Shown in pieces: positions 10,081-19,633 of a stretch of DNA of 64,000 nt. A model generated the notes under the pieces. It was given only the letters and a program-made list of their open reading frames with translations. It was not told the origin of the DNA and did no database searches. Position 1 is the stretch's first letter; each line of letters begins with the position of its first letter. This DNA comes from Achromobacter kerstersii. Its GTDB lineage: Bacteria; Pseudomonadota; Gammaproteobacteria; Burkholderiales; Burkholderiaceae_B. The stretch covers positions 1 to 64,000 of the forward strand of contig NZ_CADIJQ010000003.1 in assembly GCF_902859595.1 (NCBI RefSeq), in the 5' to 3' direction. The position numbers and the translations under genes were made by a program.

Positions 10081-10812
10081 TTACTGCGCTTCGTCGAAAA
10101 TGACAGTGGTATAGACTTCCTGCACGTCGTCCAGGCCTTCCAGGGCGTCGAGCAGTTTCTGCATCTTGATGGCGTCTTCGCCGGCCAGCTCGGTTTCGTT
10201 CAGGGCCTTCATGACGATGCCATCCACTTCGGCCTTCAGGCCAGCGTCGTCGAACGCCTTGCGAACCGCGGCGTAATCGGCCGGCGCGCAAACGACTTCG
10301 ATCACTCCTTCGTCGTCAGTCGTGACGTCTTCGGCGCCCGCGTCGAGTGCGGCTTCCATGACCTTGTCTTCGGGCGTGCCGGGGGCGAACACGAATTGGC
10401 CGCAGTGCTTGAACATGAAGGCCACCGAGCCTTCCTGGCCCAGGTTGCCGCCGTTCTTGGCGAAGGCGTGGCGCACTTCCGCCACGGTGCGGGTGCGATT
10501 GTCGGTCATGCAGTCGACAATGACTGCCGCGCCGCCGATGCCGTAGCCTTCGTAGCGGACTTCCTCGTAGGCGTCGCCGTCTGCGCCGCCCGCGCCACGC
10601 TGGATGGCGCGCTGGATGTTGTCCTTGGGCATGTTGGCGTCAGTGGCCTTGTCCCAGGCCATGCGCAAGCGCGGATTGCTGTCCGGGTCGGGGCCGCCGG
10701 CGCGCGCCGCCACGGTAATTTCACGAATGATCTTGGTCCAGAGCTTTCCGCGCTTGGCGTCTTGACGCCCTTTGCGGTGCTGAATATTGGCCCATTTGCT
10801 GTGTCCGGCCAT
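10081..10812 (-). CDS. yebC: YebC/PmpR (TACO1) family protein
   Basis: This 243-residue cytoplasmic protein of the YebC/TACO1 family starts [18 protein letters not shown], the invariant family N-terminus. It contains [22 protein letters not shown], a conserved core. Members act as transcriptional regulators or help ribosomes at proline stretches; which applies here cannot be read from sequence. The gene leads the minus-strand housekeeping run and is divergent from the HerA-like gene. Confidence 0.94.
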   Translation of the reverse strand: MAGHSKWANIQHRKGRQDAKRGKLWTKIIREITVAARAGGPDPDSNPRLRMAWDKATDANMPKDNIQRAIQRGAGGADGDAYEEVRYEGYGIGGAAVIVDCMTDNRTRTVAEVRHAFAKNGGNLGQEGSVAFMFKHCGQFVFAPGTPEDKVMEAALDAGAEDVTTDDEGVIEVVCAPADYAAVRKAFDDAGLKAEVDGIVMKALNETELAGEDAIKMQKLLDALEGLDDVQEVYTTVIFDEAQ

Positions 10813-10972
10813 GGCTTCCCAGGATAAATTGTCTGAAAAAAAGGCATTTTACCGTGACGGCGGCCTGCGCGCCCGGCGCTGTCTTGCCTGTGTCCTTATT
10901 GCCACGCGCACAAGGCGCGCGGCAAGCTCTACACTTGGGCATCTTTTTGATCCCTGGTCCGGAGTGCTGCAC

Positions 10973-12505
10973 ATGCCCAACCCCATCGTCATCGCCAAGA
11001 ACGCGCAGACCGAGTTGGCGCTGCTGCCTGCGCTGGCCAATCGCCACGGATGCATCACCGGCGCCACGGGCACCGGCAAAACCGTCACGCTGCAAGTGCT
11101 GGCGGAGTCTTTTTCCCGGATCGGCACGCCGGTATTCATGGCCGACGTCAAAGGCGACCTGACCGGCATTTCCCAGGCGGGGGCGGCGAGCCCCAAGCTG
11201 AGCGAGCGGTTAAAGAGCCTGGGCCTGTCGGAACCGGTCTGGGGCGCCAGCCCCGTCACCCTGTGGGACGTGTTCGGCGAGCAGGGCTTGCCCGTGCGCG
11301 CCACCATTACGGATATGGGGCCGCTGTTGCTGTCCCGCATCCTGGAATTGAATGACACACAGGAAGGCGTACTGACGCTGGTATTCAAGGTGGCCGACGA
11401 TGAAGGCCAATTGCTGCTGGATTTGAAAGACCTGCGCGCCATGCTTCAGAACGTGGCGGATCGCTCGGCCGAACTCAAAACCCGCTATGGCAACGTGTCG
11501 TCCGCCAGCGTCGGCGCCATCCAGCGCGGCTTGTTGGCGCTGGAGTCCCAAGGCGCGGAAAAATTCTTCGGCGAACCGATGCTGGACGTGGCCGACCTGA
11601 TGCGCACGGACGCCCAGGGCCGGGGCATGGTCAACGTACTGGCTGCCGACAAGCTGATGCAGGCCCCGCGCCTGTACGCCATCTTTCTGCTCTGGCTGCT
11701 GGCTGATCTGTATGAAAAGCTGCCGGAAGTGGGCGACATGGATCAGCCCAAGCTGGTCTTTTTCTTCGACGAAGCCCATCTGCTGTTCAACGACGCCCCG
11801 GCGGCGCTGCTGACAAAGATCGAGCAGGTCGTGCGCCTGGTGCGTTCCAAGGGCGTGGGCGTTTACTTCGTCACGCAGAATCCGCTTGATATTCCCGATA
11901 CCGTGCTGGGCCAGTTGGGCAACCGCGTCCAGCACGCCTTGCGGGCCTTTACGCCGCGCGACCAGAAGGCCGTGAAAACGGCCGCCCAGACGATGCGCCC
12001 CAATCCGGGGCTGGATATCGAAGCCGCCATCACCGAACTGGGTGTGGGCGAGGCGCTGGTATCCCTGCTGGACGCCAAGGGCCGCCCGATGCCGACCGAA
12101 CGCGCGTATATCGTGCCGCCCGCCAGCCGGATCGGCCCGGCCACCGATGCGGAACGCCAGGTCTTGCGCCAGGGCAGCCCGATGGCCGCGAAGTACGAAA
12201 AAGCCATTGACCGCGATTCGGCCTATGAAGTCCTGGCCGGGCGCGCTGCGGTGCCGGTGGGGCAGCCTGGGCAGCCGGGCGCCAAGGCGCCGGCGCAGCC
12301 CGGTGGCGCTCCGGCGCCCGCCGAGGAGTCCGGCGGCGGCCTGATGGACAGCCTGAACGACGTCCTGTTCGGCTCGACCGGGCCACGAGGCGGCAAGCGC
12401 GACGGCGTGGTGCAGACCATGGCCAAGAGCACCGTCCGCTCGATTGCGCGGGAGCTCACGCGCGGCTTGCTGGGTTCATTGCTGGGGTCGAAGGGCCGCC
12501 GCTGA
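10973..12505 (+). CDS. HerA-like ATPase/helicase (DUF853, YjgR type)
   Basis: This 510-residue cytoplasmic P-loop ATPase of the HerA/FtsK group carries a DUF853 domain. Walker A is GATGTGKT (about residues 31-38) and Walker B is [11 protein letters not shown]. The tail is Pro/Ala/Gly-rich (about 420-455) before a basic C-terminus. The start at 10973 ([14 protein letters not shown]) is chosen because it begins the conserved region; an earlier ATG at 10787 would extend across the yebC start. The family's cellular role is not established. It is monocistronic here. Confidence 0.85.
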   Translation: MPNPIVIAKNAQTELALLPALANRHGCITGATGTGKTVTLQVLAESFSRIGTPVFMADVKGDLTGISQAGAASPKLSERLKSLGLSEPVWGASPVTLWDVFGEQGLPVRATITDMGPLLLSRILELNDTQEGVLTLVFKVADDEGQLLLDLKDLRAMLQNVADRSAELKTRYGNVSSASVGAIQRGLLALESQGAEKFFGEPMLDVADLMRTDAQGRGMVNVLAADKLMQAPRLYAIFLLWLLADLYEKLPEVGDMDQPKLVFFFDEAHLLFNDAPAALLTKIEQVVRLVRSKGVGVYFVTQNPLDIPDTVLGQLGNRVQHALRAFTPRDQKAVKTAAQTMRPNPGLDIEAAITELGVGEALVSLLDAKGRPMPTERAYIVPPASRIGPATDAERQVLRQGSPMAAKYEKAIDRDSAYEVLAGRAAVPVGQPGQPGAKAPAQPGGAPAPAEESGGGLMDSLNDVLFGSTGPRGGKRDGVVQTMAKSTVRSIARELTRGLLGSLLGSKGRR

Positions 12506-12620
12506 ACGTCCCGCGTAATCGTCAGCAGAATAAGCCCCGTCGATTTGTAACGGGGGTGTTGCGCTGCGGCGGTTTATGCCTATGATTCTGGGCGTTCTAT
12601 CAAAGGAAAATTAAGGAAAC

Positions 12621-13691
12621 GTGGTGGCTAAGAAACACAAGATAGCGGTGATTCCAGGAGACGGTATTGGCAAAGAGGTCGTGCCGGAAGGGTTGAAGGT
12701 GCTAGATGCCGTGGCGACGCGCTTCGGCATCGAATTCCAGTGGGATCATTTCGATTGGAGCTGCGACTATTACGCCCAGCACGGCAAGATGATGCCGGAC
12801 GACTGGAAGGCGCAGATCGGTCAGCATGAGGCGATTTTCTTCGGTTCGATCGGCTGGCCCGCCACGGTGCCGGATCACGAAGCGCTGTGGGGTTCGCTGT
12901 TCAAATTCCGTCGCGAATTTGACCAATACATCAATTTGCGGCCAGTGCGCCTGATGCCCGGCGTACCGTCGCCGCTCGCAGACCGCAAGCCGGGCGACAT
13001 TGATTTCTTCATCGTCCGCGAAAACACGGAAGGCGAATACTCCAATAGCGGCGGCCGCCTGTTCGAAGGGACGGAGCGCGAAGTCGTCATTCAGGAAAGC
13101 GTATTTACGCGCATTGGCGCGGATCGTGTGCTGAAGTTCGCGTTTGAACTGGCCCAGAAGCGCGGCAAGCACCTGACCGCCGCCACCAAATCCAACGGCA
13201 TTTCCATTTCGATGCCGTGGTGGGACGAGCGCGTGGCCGATATGGCCGGGAACTATCCGGACGTTCGCTGGGACAAATACCACATCGATATCTTGTGCGC
13301 GCATTTCGTGCAACATCCTGACTGGTTCGACGTGGTCGTGGCTTCCAACTTGTTCGGCGACATCCTTTCCGATCTGGGCCCGGCCTGCACGGGAACGATT
13401 GGCATTGCTCCGTCGGCAAACCTGAACCCCGAGCGCAAGTTCCCGTCGCTGTTCGAACCGGTGCACGGTTCGGCGCCGGACATTTATGGCAAGGGCATCG
13501 CCAACCCGATCGGGCAGATCTGGAGCGGCGCACTGATGCTTGATTTTCTGGGGTACCCGGAAGCGTCGGCCGCTGTGGTCAAGGCGATCGAAACTGTGTT
13601 GGCCGATGGCCCGCGCACCCGGGACATGAAAGGCAACGCGTCGACTGTCGACGTTGGCAACGCGATTGCGTCGCTGATTTCTGCGGGTTAA
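12621..13691 (+). CDS. ttuC: Tartrate dehydrogenase / D-malate dehydrogenase (decarboxylating)
   Basis: This 356-residue NAD-dependent beta-decarboxylating dehydrogenase of the isocitrate/isopropylmalate family starts VIPGDGIGKEVVPEG. It carries FFIVRENTEGEYSNSGGR and the C-terminal GSAPDIYGKGIANPIGQIWSG. The tyrosine-type ENTEGEYS signature and FGSIGWPATVPDHEALWG favour the tartrate/D-malate group over LeuB. The start is GTG at 12621 or the next codon, also GTG (12624), behind AAGGAAAATTAAGGAA. A -10-like TATGAT lies near 12580. No partner genes adjoin, so the true substrate is inferred. Confidence 0.82.
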   Translation: MVAKKHKIAVIPGDGIGKEVVPEGLKVLDAVATRFGIEFQWDHFDWSCDYYAQHGKMMPDDWKAQIGQHEAIFFGSIGWPATVPDHEALWGSLFKFRREFDQYINLRPVRLMPGVPSPLADRKPGDIDFFIVRENTEGEYSNSGGRLFEGTEREVVIQESVFTRIGADRVLKFAFELAQKRGKHLTAATKSNGISISMPWWDERVADMAGNYPDVRWDKYHIDILCAHFVQHPDWFDVVVASNLFGDILSDLGPACTGTIGIAPSANLNPERKFPSLFEPVHGSAPDIYGKGIANPIGQIWSGALMLDFLGYPEASAAVVKAIETVLADGPRTRDMKGNASTVDVGNAIASLISAG

Positions 13692-13726
13692 GCGCATTTA
13701 GCGAGTACGGCCAATCTGGCTAGTAG

Positions 13727-14713
13727 ATGGAAAACTCAATCGTTCCTTCTTCCGCCGCCGCCCATGTGGGCGGCGGCCGGGCCGACCGATTCGTACGCAA
13801 GCTGTTCCGCCTGCTGCGATCCCGCACGCAACGTCACAACCAGCATCTGTGGCCTTTCGTGCGCATCTGGCGGGACCGGTCGGGGGCGATTTGCGGTTTC
13901 CGGGCCTTTGGCCGCTCGCTGCCCATCACCCCGCTGGCGCAAGGGTACGACCCCGCCGATGAAACCGTGCATCTGATCCTGAGCGGCCCTTCGGTCGCCG
14001 AGATTCCCTACGATCAGCTGGAAATTGGTGCGGCAATGGGCGTCAATGGCGCCATTGCGCTGGCTCGCAAGTTCGACCTGAAGTTCAAGTATTACTGCAT
14101 CATCGACCAAAATTTCGTGCGGGATCGCATCGAGCTCGTGCGCGAAATCGTCAGCCGCGACCTGACGCTGTACGTGTTCCCCGAAGTGCTGCGCTACATC
14201 ATGCAAGGCATTCCCCAGGATCAGATCCGCTGCCGCATCTGCGTCATCGAACTGATCTCCGAGCGCGCCTATCAGCGTACTGCCGCGCCCGCCATGCTCA
14301 AGCGGATTGCCGCCGCCACGCCTGACGTGCAATTGCTGGACGCCAAGCAAGGCCTGGGTTACAGCTTTGACGCCTCGCTGGGCGTGTTCGACGCCGACAC
14401 GGTGGCCTATGCCGCGTTGCAGGTGCTGATGTCCAGCGGCGCGCGCCAGGTGTACGTGCATGGACTTGACCTGACCGTGCAGCATGGCCTGCGCTTCTAC
14501 GACGAAGGCGCGAACCCTCAGACGAGCCGTCTGGCGCGCAAGTTCGCCCACCTGATTGAACCGTCGTTCCGGTTTGCGTCAGCACAATGGCGCGCGCGCG
14601 GCTTGTCGGTATTCAATTTGTCGCCCGTCAGCGCCTTGTCGGCTGACATCATCGAACGCATGGATTGGCATGCGCTGCTTAAAGACAGCGTGGCCAATGA
14701 AAAGAGCGCCTGA
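13727..14713 (+). CDS. WaaZ-like lipopolysaccharide core (Kdo) transferase-type protein
   Basis: This 328-residue protein has an N-terminal basic segment, then LSGPSVAEIPYDQL and a following GVNGAIALA. The C-terminal half has VHGLDLTVQHGLRFYDEG and FNLSPVSALSADIIERMDW. These spaced motifs resemble, as far as I recall it, enterobacterial WaaZ, which is linked to Kdo III addition in the LPS core. The GPS motif also recalls GT42-like transferases and MptE/DUF115 proteins. No other LPS genes are adjacent. The assignment is by motif memory only and is tentative. The stop codon lies within the terminator stem. Confidence 0.55.
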   Translation: MENSIVPSSAAAHVGGGRADRFVRKLFRLLRSRTQRHNQHLWPFVRIWRDRSGAICGFRAFGRSLPITPLAQGYDPADETVHLILSGPSVAEIPYDQLEIGAAMGVNGAIALARKFDLKFKYYCIIDQNFVRDRIELVREIVSRDLTLYVFPEVLRYIMQGIPQDQIRCRICVIELISERAYQRTAAPAMLKRIAAATPDVQLLDAKQGLGYSFDASLGVFDADTVAYAALQVLMSSGARQVYVHGLDLTVQHGLRFYDEGANPQTSRLARKFAHLIEPSFRFASAQWRARGLSVFNLSPVSALSADIIERMDWHALLKDSVANEKSA

Positions 14714-14731
14714 CAAGGCGCTCTTTTTTTT
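14702..14731. terminator. Terminator overlapping the stop of the WaaZ-like gene
   Basis: AAGAGCGCC-TGACA-AGGCGCTCTT followed by a T-run makes a strong hairpin whose loop holds the TGA stop codon of the upstream gene. It separates that gene from the convergent efflux operon. Confidence 0.9.
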
Positions 14732-14749
14732 GAAGCATCGTGCTGCGCC

Positions 14750-16369
14750 TTAATGCGCGCCCGCCGCCGCTTCGGCCGCACCGCCACCCGCACCTGCCTT
14801 CGTTGACCGGGGGCGCGCAAACCACACCAACCCCGTCAGCATCAGGAAGATGATCGCCGAAGCGTAGAACACGTCCACGGCGGACATCGTGAACGCCTGC
14901 GCGTTGACCAGCCCGTCCACCATCGTCAGCGCTTGCTGGTGCGACAGGCCCATGCCGTTTTGCAGCGTGTTCATGGTCTGGTCGAACGCTTGCTGGCCGG
15001 GCTTGGCGATCTCGGTCAGTTGGGCGTGGTGCATGGTGGCGCGGTTTTCCCACAGCGTGGTCGCGATGGACGTGCCGAATGCGCCTGCGGTCAGCCGCAG
15101 GAAGTTCGACAGGCCCGAGGCCGCCGGGATGCGCCATGGCTCAATGCTGGACAGCGTGATCGATGTCAGCGGCACGAAGAACGCCGCCATGGCCGCGCCC
15201 TGGATGATGGTCGGCAGCATCAGCGTGCGCACATCCGTCTGGGTGTTGAAACCCGACCGCATGAAGCAGACCAGCGCGAAGATCAGGAACGCTACCGTCA
15301 CAATCTGGCGCGGGTCACGCGTGGCCAGCATCTTGCCCACCAGCGGCGTTAGCAATATCGCCAACAAGCCCACGGGCGCCGTCACCAGGCCGGCGTAGGT
15401 GGCGGTGTAGCCCATATTGCTTTGCAGCCACAGGGGCAACAGCACCACGTTTCCGAAGAACACGCCGTAGGCCACCGCCAATGTCAGCGCGCCCACCGTG
15501 AAGTTACGTATCTTGAACAGGCGCAAGTCCACAACGGGGTGGGCATCGGTCAGCTCCCAGATCAGGAAGAAGACGAAGGCTACAAAAGCCGTGGCGGCCA
15601 GCGCAATGATGGTCGGGCTGGCAAACCAGTCCAGCTCTTTGCCCTTGTCCAGCATGATTTGCAAGGCGCCCACCCACACCACCAGCAACACCAGGCCCAG
15701 CTTGTCGATGGGCAGCTTGCGGGTCATCGATTCGCGGTTGCCGTAGATGCGCCAGCTGATCCAGGCCGCCAGCAGGCCGACCGGCACGTTGATGTAGAAG
15801 ATCCACGGCCAGGTGTAGTTGTCGGAAATCCAGCCGCCCAGCAAGGGCCCGGCCACGGGCGCGACCAGTGTGGTCATGGACCAGACCGCCAGCGCCATGC
15901 CCGCCTTGGACTTCGGGAAGCTGGCCAGCATCAGCGTTTGCGACAGCGGGATCATCGGGCCGGCCACCGCGCCTTGCAGCACGCGGAAGGCGATCAACGC
16001 TTCCAGTGATGGCGAAAAACCGCACAGCCACGAGGCCAGCACGAACAGCAGGGTCGAGATCAGGAATAGCCGGACCTGCCCGAAGCGCTGCGTCAGCCAG
16101 CCGGTCAACGGCACCGTGATGGCGTTGGCGACGGCGAACGACGTGATCACCCAGGTGCCTTGGCTGGAACTGACGCCAAGATCGCCCGAGATGGTGGGAA
16201 TGGACACGTTCGCGATCGAGGTGTCCAGCACGTTCATGAACACCGCCGTGGACAGCGCGATGGACCCAATGATGCGGGTCGCGCCTTCCAGCGGCGGATA
16301 AGTGCCCGGCGGGCGGGCGGGTTCGGCGGGGGGCGCGCCTGCGCCCGCGGGCTGGGCGGTCGTGCTCAT
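14750..16369 (-). CDS. emrB: EmrB-type MFS multidrug efflux transporter (DHA2, 14 TM)
   Basis: This 539-residue inner-membrane proton antiporter of the DHA2/EmrB-QacA type shows about 14 hydrophobic segments. It has the LDTSIANVSIPTISGDLG motif in TM1 and the antiporter motif C as APVAGPLLGGWI. The start at 16369 (MSTTAQPAGAG) overlaps the emrA stop as ATGA; an earlier start at 16450 lies inside emrA. It forms a tripartite pump with the adaptor (emrA) and outer-membrane channel (nodT-like) encoded just upstream. Drug specificity cannot be read from sequence. Confidence 0.93.
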   Translation of the reverse strand: MSTTAQPAGAGAPPAEPARPPGTYPPLEGATRIIGSIALSTAVFMNVLDTSIANVSIPTISGDLGVSSSQGTWVITSFAVANAITVPLTGWLTQRFGQVRLFLISTLLFVLASWLCGFSPSLEALIAFRVLQGAVAGPMIPLSQTLMLASFPKSKAGMALAVWSMTTLVAPVAGPLLGGWISDNYTWPWIFYINVPVGLLAAWISWRIYGNRESMTRKLPIDKLGLVLLVVWVGALQIMLDKGKELDWFASPTIIALAATAFVAFVFFLIWELTDAHPVVDLRLFKIRNFTVGALTLAVAYGVFFGNVVLLPLWLQSNMGYTATYAGLVTAPVGLLAILLTPLVGKMLATRDPRQIVTVAFLIFALVCFMRSGFNTQTDVRTLMLPTIIQGAAMAAFFVPLTSITLSSIEPWRIPAASGLSNFLRLTAGAFGTSIATTLWENRATMHHAQLTEIAKPGQQAFDQTMNTLQNGMGLSHQQALTMVDGLVNAQAFTMSAVDVFYASAIIFLMLTGLVWFARPRSTKAGAGGGAAEAAAGAH

Positions 16370-17559
16370 GATGCCAGGTTGTCTTCGATGATCTTGTTGA
16401 TCATGGTGTCGACTTCGCCGTGCGCCGGGTCGAAGGCGCGCGTCGACCATGCCGGCTCATTGCGCACGGCTTGCGTCAGCGGCTCGCCTTCTTGTTGGCC
16501 GACGTCGACTTCCACGTCCATCGACAAGCCCACGCGCAGCGGGTGCGACTTCAGGTCTTCGGGGTCCAGCGTGATGCGCACGGGTACGCGCTGCACCACC
16601 TTGATCCAGTTGCCGGTGGCGTTCTGAGCGGGCAGCAGGGCGAAGGCGCTGCCGGTACCGGCGTCCAGGCCGGAGATCTTGCCGTGATAAGTCACCGAGC
16701 TGCCGTACAGGTCGGCCACCATCTTCACCGGCTGGCCAATGCGCATCTTGCGTAGCTGGCCTTCCTTGAAGTTGGCTTCCACCCACACCTGATCCAGCGG
16801 CACCACCGTCATCAGCGCATTGCCGGGGGCGACGCGCTGGCCCACCTGCGCGCTGCGGCGGGCGATGACACCGCTTACCGGCGCGGGCAGTACCGTGCGC
16901 GACTGCGCCAGCCACGCGTTGCGCAGGCCGGCTGCGGCTTGCAGCACATCTGGGTGATTGGCCACTGTCGTGCCTTGCGTCAGCGCCTGGTTGGTCGCCA
17001 GCTTGGCGCGCGAAGCGGCCAGGGCGGCCTTGGCTTGCGCCAGACCAGATTGCGCGGACTTCAAAGCGGCTTCGGCGTGGAGGATTTCTTCACCGCTGAC
17101 GCCACCGGATTTCGCCAATTGCTGGCGGCGGCTGACGTCGCTTTGCGCGCGGGTCAGTTCGGCCTGGGCGCGCAGGATGTCGGCGTTGCGCAGGTCGACA
17201 TCGGCAGCCAGCGCGTCGTTCTGGACGTAATACGTACGAACCTGACGCACCATCTGCGCCAGTTTGGCCTGGGCCTGCTGCAGCGCGATGTCGGTGTCGG
17301 CAGAGTCCAGCCGTATCAGCGGCTGGCCGGCGGTGACGGTTTCGGTGTCGTCGGCTTCGATGGCGACAACGGTGCCCGGCACTTGCGGTGTGATCTGCAC
17401 GAGGTTGCCGTGCACGTAGGCGTCGTCGGTGCTTTCAAAGTGGGCGCCAAACAAGAGCCACCAGATGCCGTAGGCGATGGCGACCAGAATGAAGACGCCG
17501 GTCGCCAGCAGCATCAGGCGTTTGCGGGCGGGGTTGGTGGTGGGGGTGGCAGCGTTCAT
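16366..17559 (-). CDS. emrA: EmrA-type membrane fusion (adaptor) protein
   Basis: This 397-residue periplasmic adaptor has one N-terminal transmembrane helix (LMLLATGVFILVAIAYGIWWLLF) and then the lipoyl/HlyD segment TDDAYVHGNLVQITPQVPGTV. An alpha-helical hairpin (about 100-215) and a beta-barrel region with APVSGVIARRSAQVGQRV follow. It links the inner-membrane transporter EmrB to the outer-membrane channel. It lies between the nodT-like gene and emrB, overlapping emrB by four bases. Confidence 0.94.
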   Translation of the reverse strand: MNAATPTTNPARKRLMLLATGVFILVAIAYGIWWLLFGAHFESTDDAYVHGNLVQITPQVPGTVVAIEADDTETVTAGQPLIRLDSADTDIALQQAQAKLAQMVRQVRTYYVQNDALAADVDLRNADILRAQAELTRAQSDVSRRQQLAKSGGVSGEEILHAEAALKSAQSGLAQAKAALAASRAKLATNQALTQGTTVANHPDVLQAAAGLRNAWLAQSRTVLPAPVSGVIARRSAQVGQRVAPGNALMTVVPLDQVWVEANFKEGQLRKMRIGQPVKMVADLYGSSVTYHGKISGLDAGTGSAFALLPAQNATGNWIKVVQRVPVRITLDPEDLKSHPLRVGLSMDVEVDVGQQEGEPLTQAVRNEPAWSTRAFDPAHGEVDTMINKIIEDNLAS

Positions 17560-17581
17560 GACGTCTGAATCCGGGGATCGT

Positions 17582-18985
17582 TCAATGAATGGAGGTCGTG
17601 GCGGGGGCGTAGCCGCCGCCCAGCGCGTTGGCCAGGTTGGCGTCGAGCTGATAAGCGCGGATGCGCAGGTCGGTATCCAGGCGGGCTTGGGTCAGCACGC
17701 CGGTTTGCGCGATGAGCACGGTGATGTAGTTGCCCAAGCCGGCCTTGTAGCGGTTGACCGCCAGGTCGTAGGCGGCCTCGATGGCCTCACGCGCCTGGCG
17801 CTGTTGGGCGCGTTCCTGGTCCAGCAAACGCAGGCCGTCCAGCGCGTCGGCCACTTGATGCACGGCGTCCAGCACTGCCTGGTTGTAGTCAGACACGGCC
17901 AGGTCGGCGTCGGCGCGGCGGCCGGCCAGATTGGCGTTGAGCTCGCCGCCATGGAAGATCGGCAACGTGATGGCCGGGCCGAAACCTGCGGTGCGCGCGG
18001 CGGCGCCCAGCAGATTGCCCGTGCCCAAGGCCTGGAAGCCGGCGAACGCGGTCAGGTTCACGTTGGGATAGAACTCGGCCTTGGCGGTGTCGATGGCGCT
18101 ACGGGCCGCTTCGGCGCGCCAGCGCGAGGCGACGACGTCGGGGCGGTGGCCCAGCAGGTCCAGCGGAATGTCGGTGGGCACCACGCCAGCGGGGGCGGTC
18201 AGGTCCACGGCAACCAGCGATTGGCCCCGTTGCGGGCCTGCGCCTGTCAGCGCGGCTACCTGGTTGCGCAATTGCGCCAGCGTCGTCTCGGTCTGGGTCA
18301 GTTCCACGCGGCCGGCAGCCAGCGACGATTCCGCCTGCTTCACTTCCACCTGCGTATCCAGGCCGGCGCTGTAACGCCCTTGCGTCAGCGACAGCACGTC
18401 GGCGCGCTGCGCGATCACGCGCTTGAGCACGTCGCGCTGGGCGAAGGCATTTTGCAGGTTCAGGTAGGCGCGGACGGTGGCGCTGGCCAGCATGTTGCGG
18501 GCGGCTTGCGCATCGGCGGTAGCGGCTTCGCGTTCGGACACCGCCGATTGCAGGCGCGACCGGTTCTTGCCCCAGAAATCAAGCTCGTAGCTGAAATCCA
18601 GCGCCAGCCGGTTGTCGCTGACGACGGAGCCGCCCAACGGCGCGGGGTAGATGTAGTCCGAGGAAAGGTGTTCGCGGGTCAACGTGTAATCGGCATCCAC
18701 GCGCGGCATCAGCGGGGCGCGTGCGGTGCTGACGGCGGCGTTGGCCTTGGCCAGGCGGGCCTGTGCAGCGCTCATGGACGGGCTGTTGGCCAGCGCTTCG
18801 TCCATCAGCGCATTGAGCTGGCTGTCGCCGTAGCGCTGCCACCATTGTGTCTCGGGCCAGGCCGTGTCGTGGCCCGTCAGCCCCAGCTTGGCCGCATCCA
18901 GCGCGGCAACGGGCTCGGAGCCGGGCTCCATCAGTGCGCAACCGCTCAGGGCCAGCACCAATACGGTAGAAAGAAGGCGTTTCAT
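17582..18985 (-). CDS. NodT-family RND/MFS outer-membrane efflux lipoprotein
   Basis: This 467-residue TolC-like outer-membrane factor has a lipoprotein signal, MKRLLSTVLVLALSGCALM, with lipobox LSGC. Two repeats of the outer-membrane efflux domain follow (for example LDFSYELDFWGKNRSRLQ and LNLTAFAGFQALGTGNLLG). The start at 18985 is chosen for the signal peptide; the longer frame to 19063 would place the operator inside the gene. It is the first gene of the pump operon and completes the tripartite system. Confidence 0.93.
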   Translation of the reverse strand: MKRLLSTVLVLALSGCALMEPGSEPVAALDAAKLGLTGHDTAWPETQWWQRYGDSQLNALMDEALANSPSMSAAQARLAKANAAVSTARAPLMPRVDADYTLTREHLSSDYIYPAPLGGSVVSDNRLALDFSYELDFWGKNRSRLQSAVSEREAATADAQAARNMLASATVRAYLNLQNAFAQRDVLKRVIAQRADVLSLTQGRYSAGLDTQVEVKQAESSLAAGRVELTQTETTLAQLRNQVAALTGAGPQRGQSLVAVDLTAPAGVVPTDIPLDLLGHRPDVVASRWRAEAARSAIDTAKAEFYPNVNLTAFAGFQALGTGNLLGAAARTAGFGPAITLPIFHGGELNANLAGRRADADLAVSDYNQAVLDAVHQVADALDGLRLLDQERAQQRQAREAIEAAYDLAVNRYKAGLGNYITVLIAQTGVLTQARLDTDLRIRAYQLDANLANALGGGYAPATTSIH

Positions 18986-19019
18986 CCTGACTGTTTGCTG
19001 AAAGTAATTGATTAATCTG

Positions 19020-19037
19020 TATTTGCCTAGGCAAATA
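19020..19037. promoter_or_regulatory. MarR-type operator in front of the pump operon
   Basis: TATTTGCCTAGGCAAATA is a perfect 18-bp palindrome of the TTGCCTAGGCAA type common among MarR-family operators. It lies 35 bases upstream of the nodT-like start and abuts a -10-like CATAAT on the minus strand (19042-19037), so a bound repressor would block transcription. Confidence 0.85.
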
Positions 19038-19046
19038 TTATGCCAA

Positions 19047-19070
19047 ATAAAACCCCCAGGCACGGGGGGA
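19047..19070 (-). terminator. Terminator between marR and the pump operon
   Basis: On the minus strand CCCCC-GTGCCT-GGGGG is followed by TTTTATTT. This would end marR transcription before the operator, so the pump genes must have their own promoter. Confidence 0.65.
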
Positions 19071-19091
19071 GGGCAGGCGGGATGATCGTCG

Positions 19092-19598
19092 TCAGCGTTC
19101 GGGAGCCGAGCCGGAAGCGGAACCGTTGGCGATCATGCGACGCATGAAATGCATCAGCTGGGTGACTTCGTCCGCCGTGAAACCACGCAGATGGTGGTTG
19201 AGCGAACGGGCGATATTGGGGGGGATTTCACGCGCCATGGCTTCGCCGAGTTCGGTCAGTTCTATCTTCACGACGCGGCGGTCTTGCTGGCTGCGGTTAC
19301 GGCGCAGCAGGCCTTTAGCCTCTAACCGATCCAGCGCGCGGGTCATGGCGCCGGTGTCCATGTCGTTCAACCGCGCCAGTTCGGCGGGCGTATCGGCGCG
19401 GCCCAGATAGACCATGGCCAGGGGGCGCCACTGCATGGCGGTCAGGCCAAGCGGGGCCATTTCCTGGTCCAGCATCCGGGTCAGGGAGTGATAGGCCAGC
19501 TTGATCAAATAACCAGCGTTGTCTTCCGCCATGCAGCGGTTATCACTGCGGTAATGGACGGGAGTTTCTGACGACGGCGGGGAAGTTTCGGCATTCAT
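19092..19598 (-). CDS. MarR-family repressor of the EmrAB-NodT pump
   Basis: This 168-residue winged-helix regulator matches MarR in the dimerisation and wing region (LTAMQWRPLAMVYLGRADTPAELARLN, DMDTGAMTRALDRLEAKGLLRR, QDRRVVKIELTELG). It is encoded directly upstream of the efflux operon. Near-identical TGCCTAG-core palindromes lie in its own promoter and before the pump genes, which points to autorepression plus repression of the pump. The inducing ligand is unknown. Confidence 0.93.
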   Translation of the reverse strand: MNAETSPPSSETPVHYRSDNRCMAEDNAGYLIKLAYHSLTRMLDQEMAPLGLTAMQWRPLAMVYLGRADTPAELARLNDMDTGAMTRALDRLEAKGLLRRNRSQQDRRVVKIELTELGEAMAREIPPNIARSLNHHLRGFTADEVTQLMHFMRRMIANGSASGSAPER

Positions 19599-19605
19599 GC
19601 GCCGA

Positions 19606-19633
19606 ATTTTACTGCCTAGTCAGTTATTGTCAA
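19606..19633 (-). promoter_or_regulatory. marR promoter with embedded operator
   Basis: On the minus strand TTGACA (19633-19628), 16 bases, TAAAAT (19611-19606) make a near-consensus sigma-70 promoter. Between and overlapping these boxes lies TAACTGACTAGGCAGTAA, an imperfect palindrome sharing the CTAGGCA core with the operator at 19020-19037. The -35 box overlaps the end of the upstream transporter gene. Confidence 0.78.

Noticed and set aside
12535-12555. CCCCGT/ACGGGG hairpin after the HerA-like gene
   Set aside because: Six-base stem with a nine-base loop and no T-run; too weak to call a terminator.
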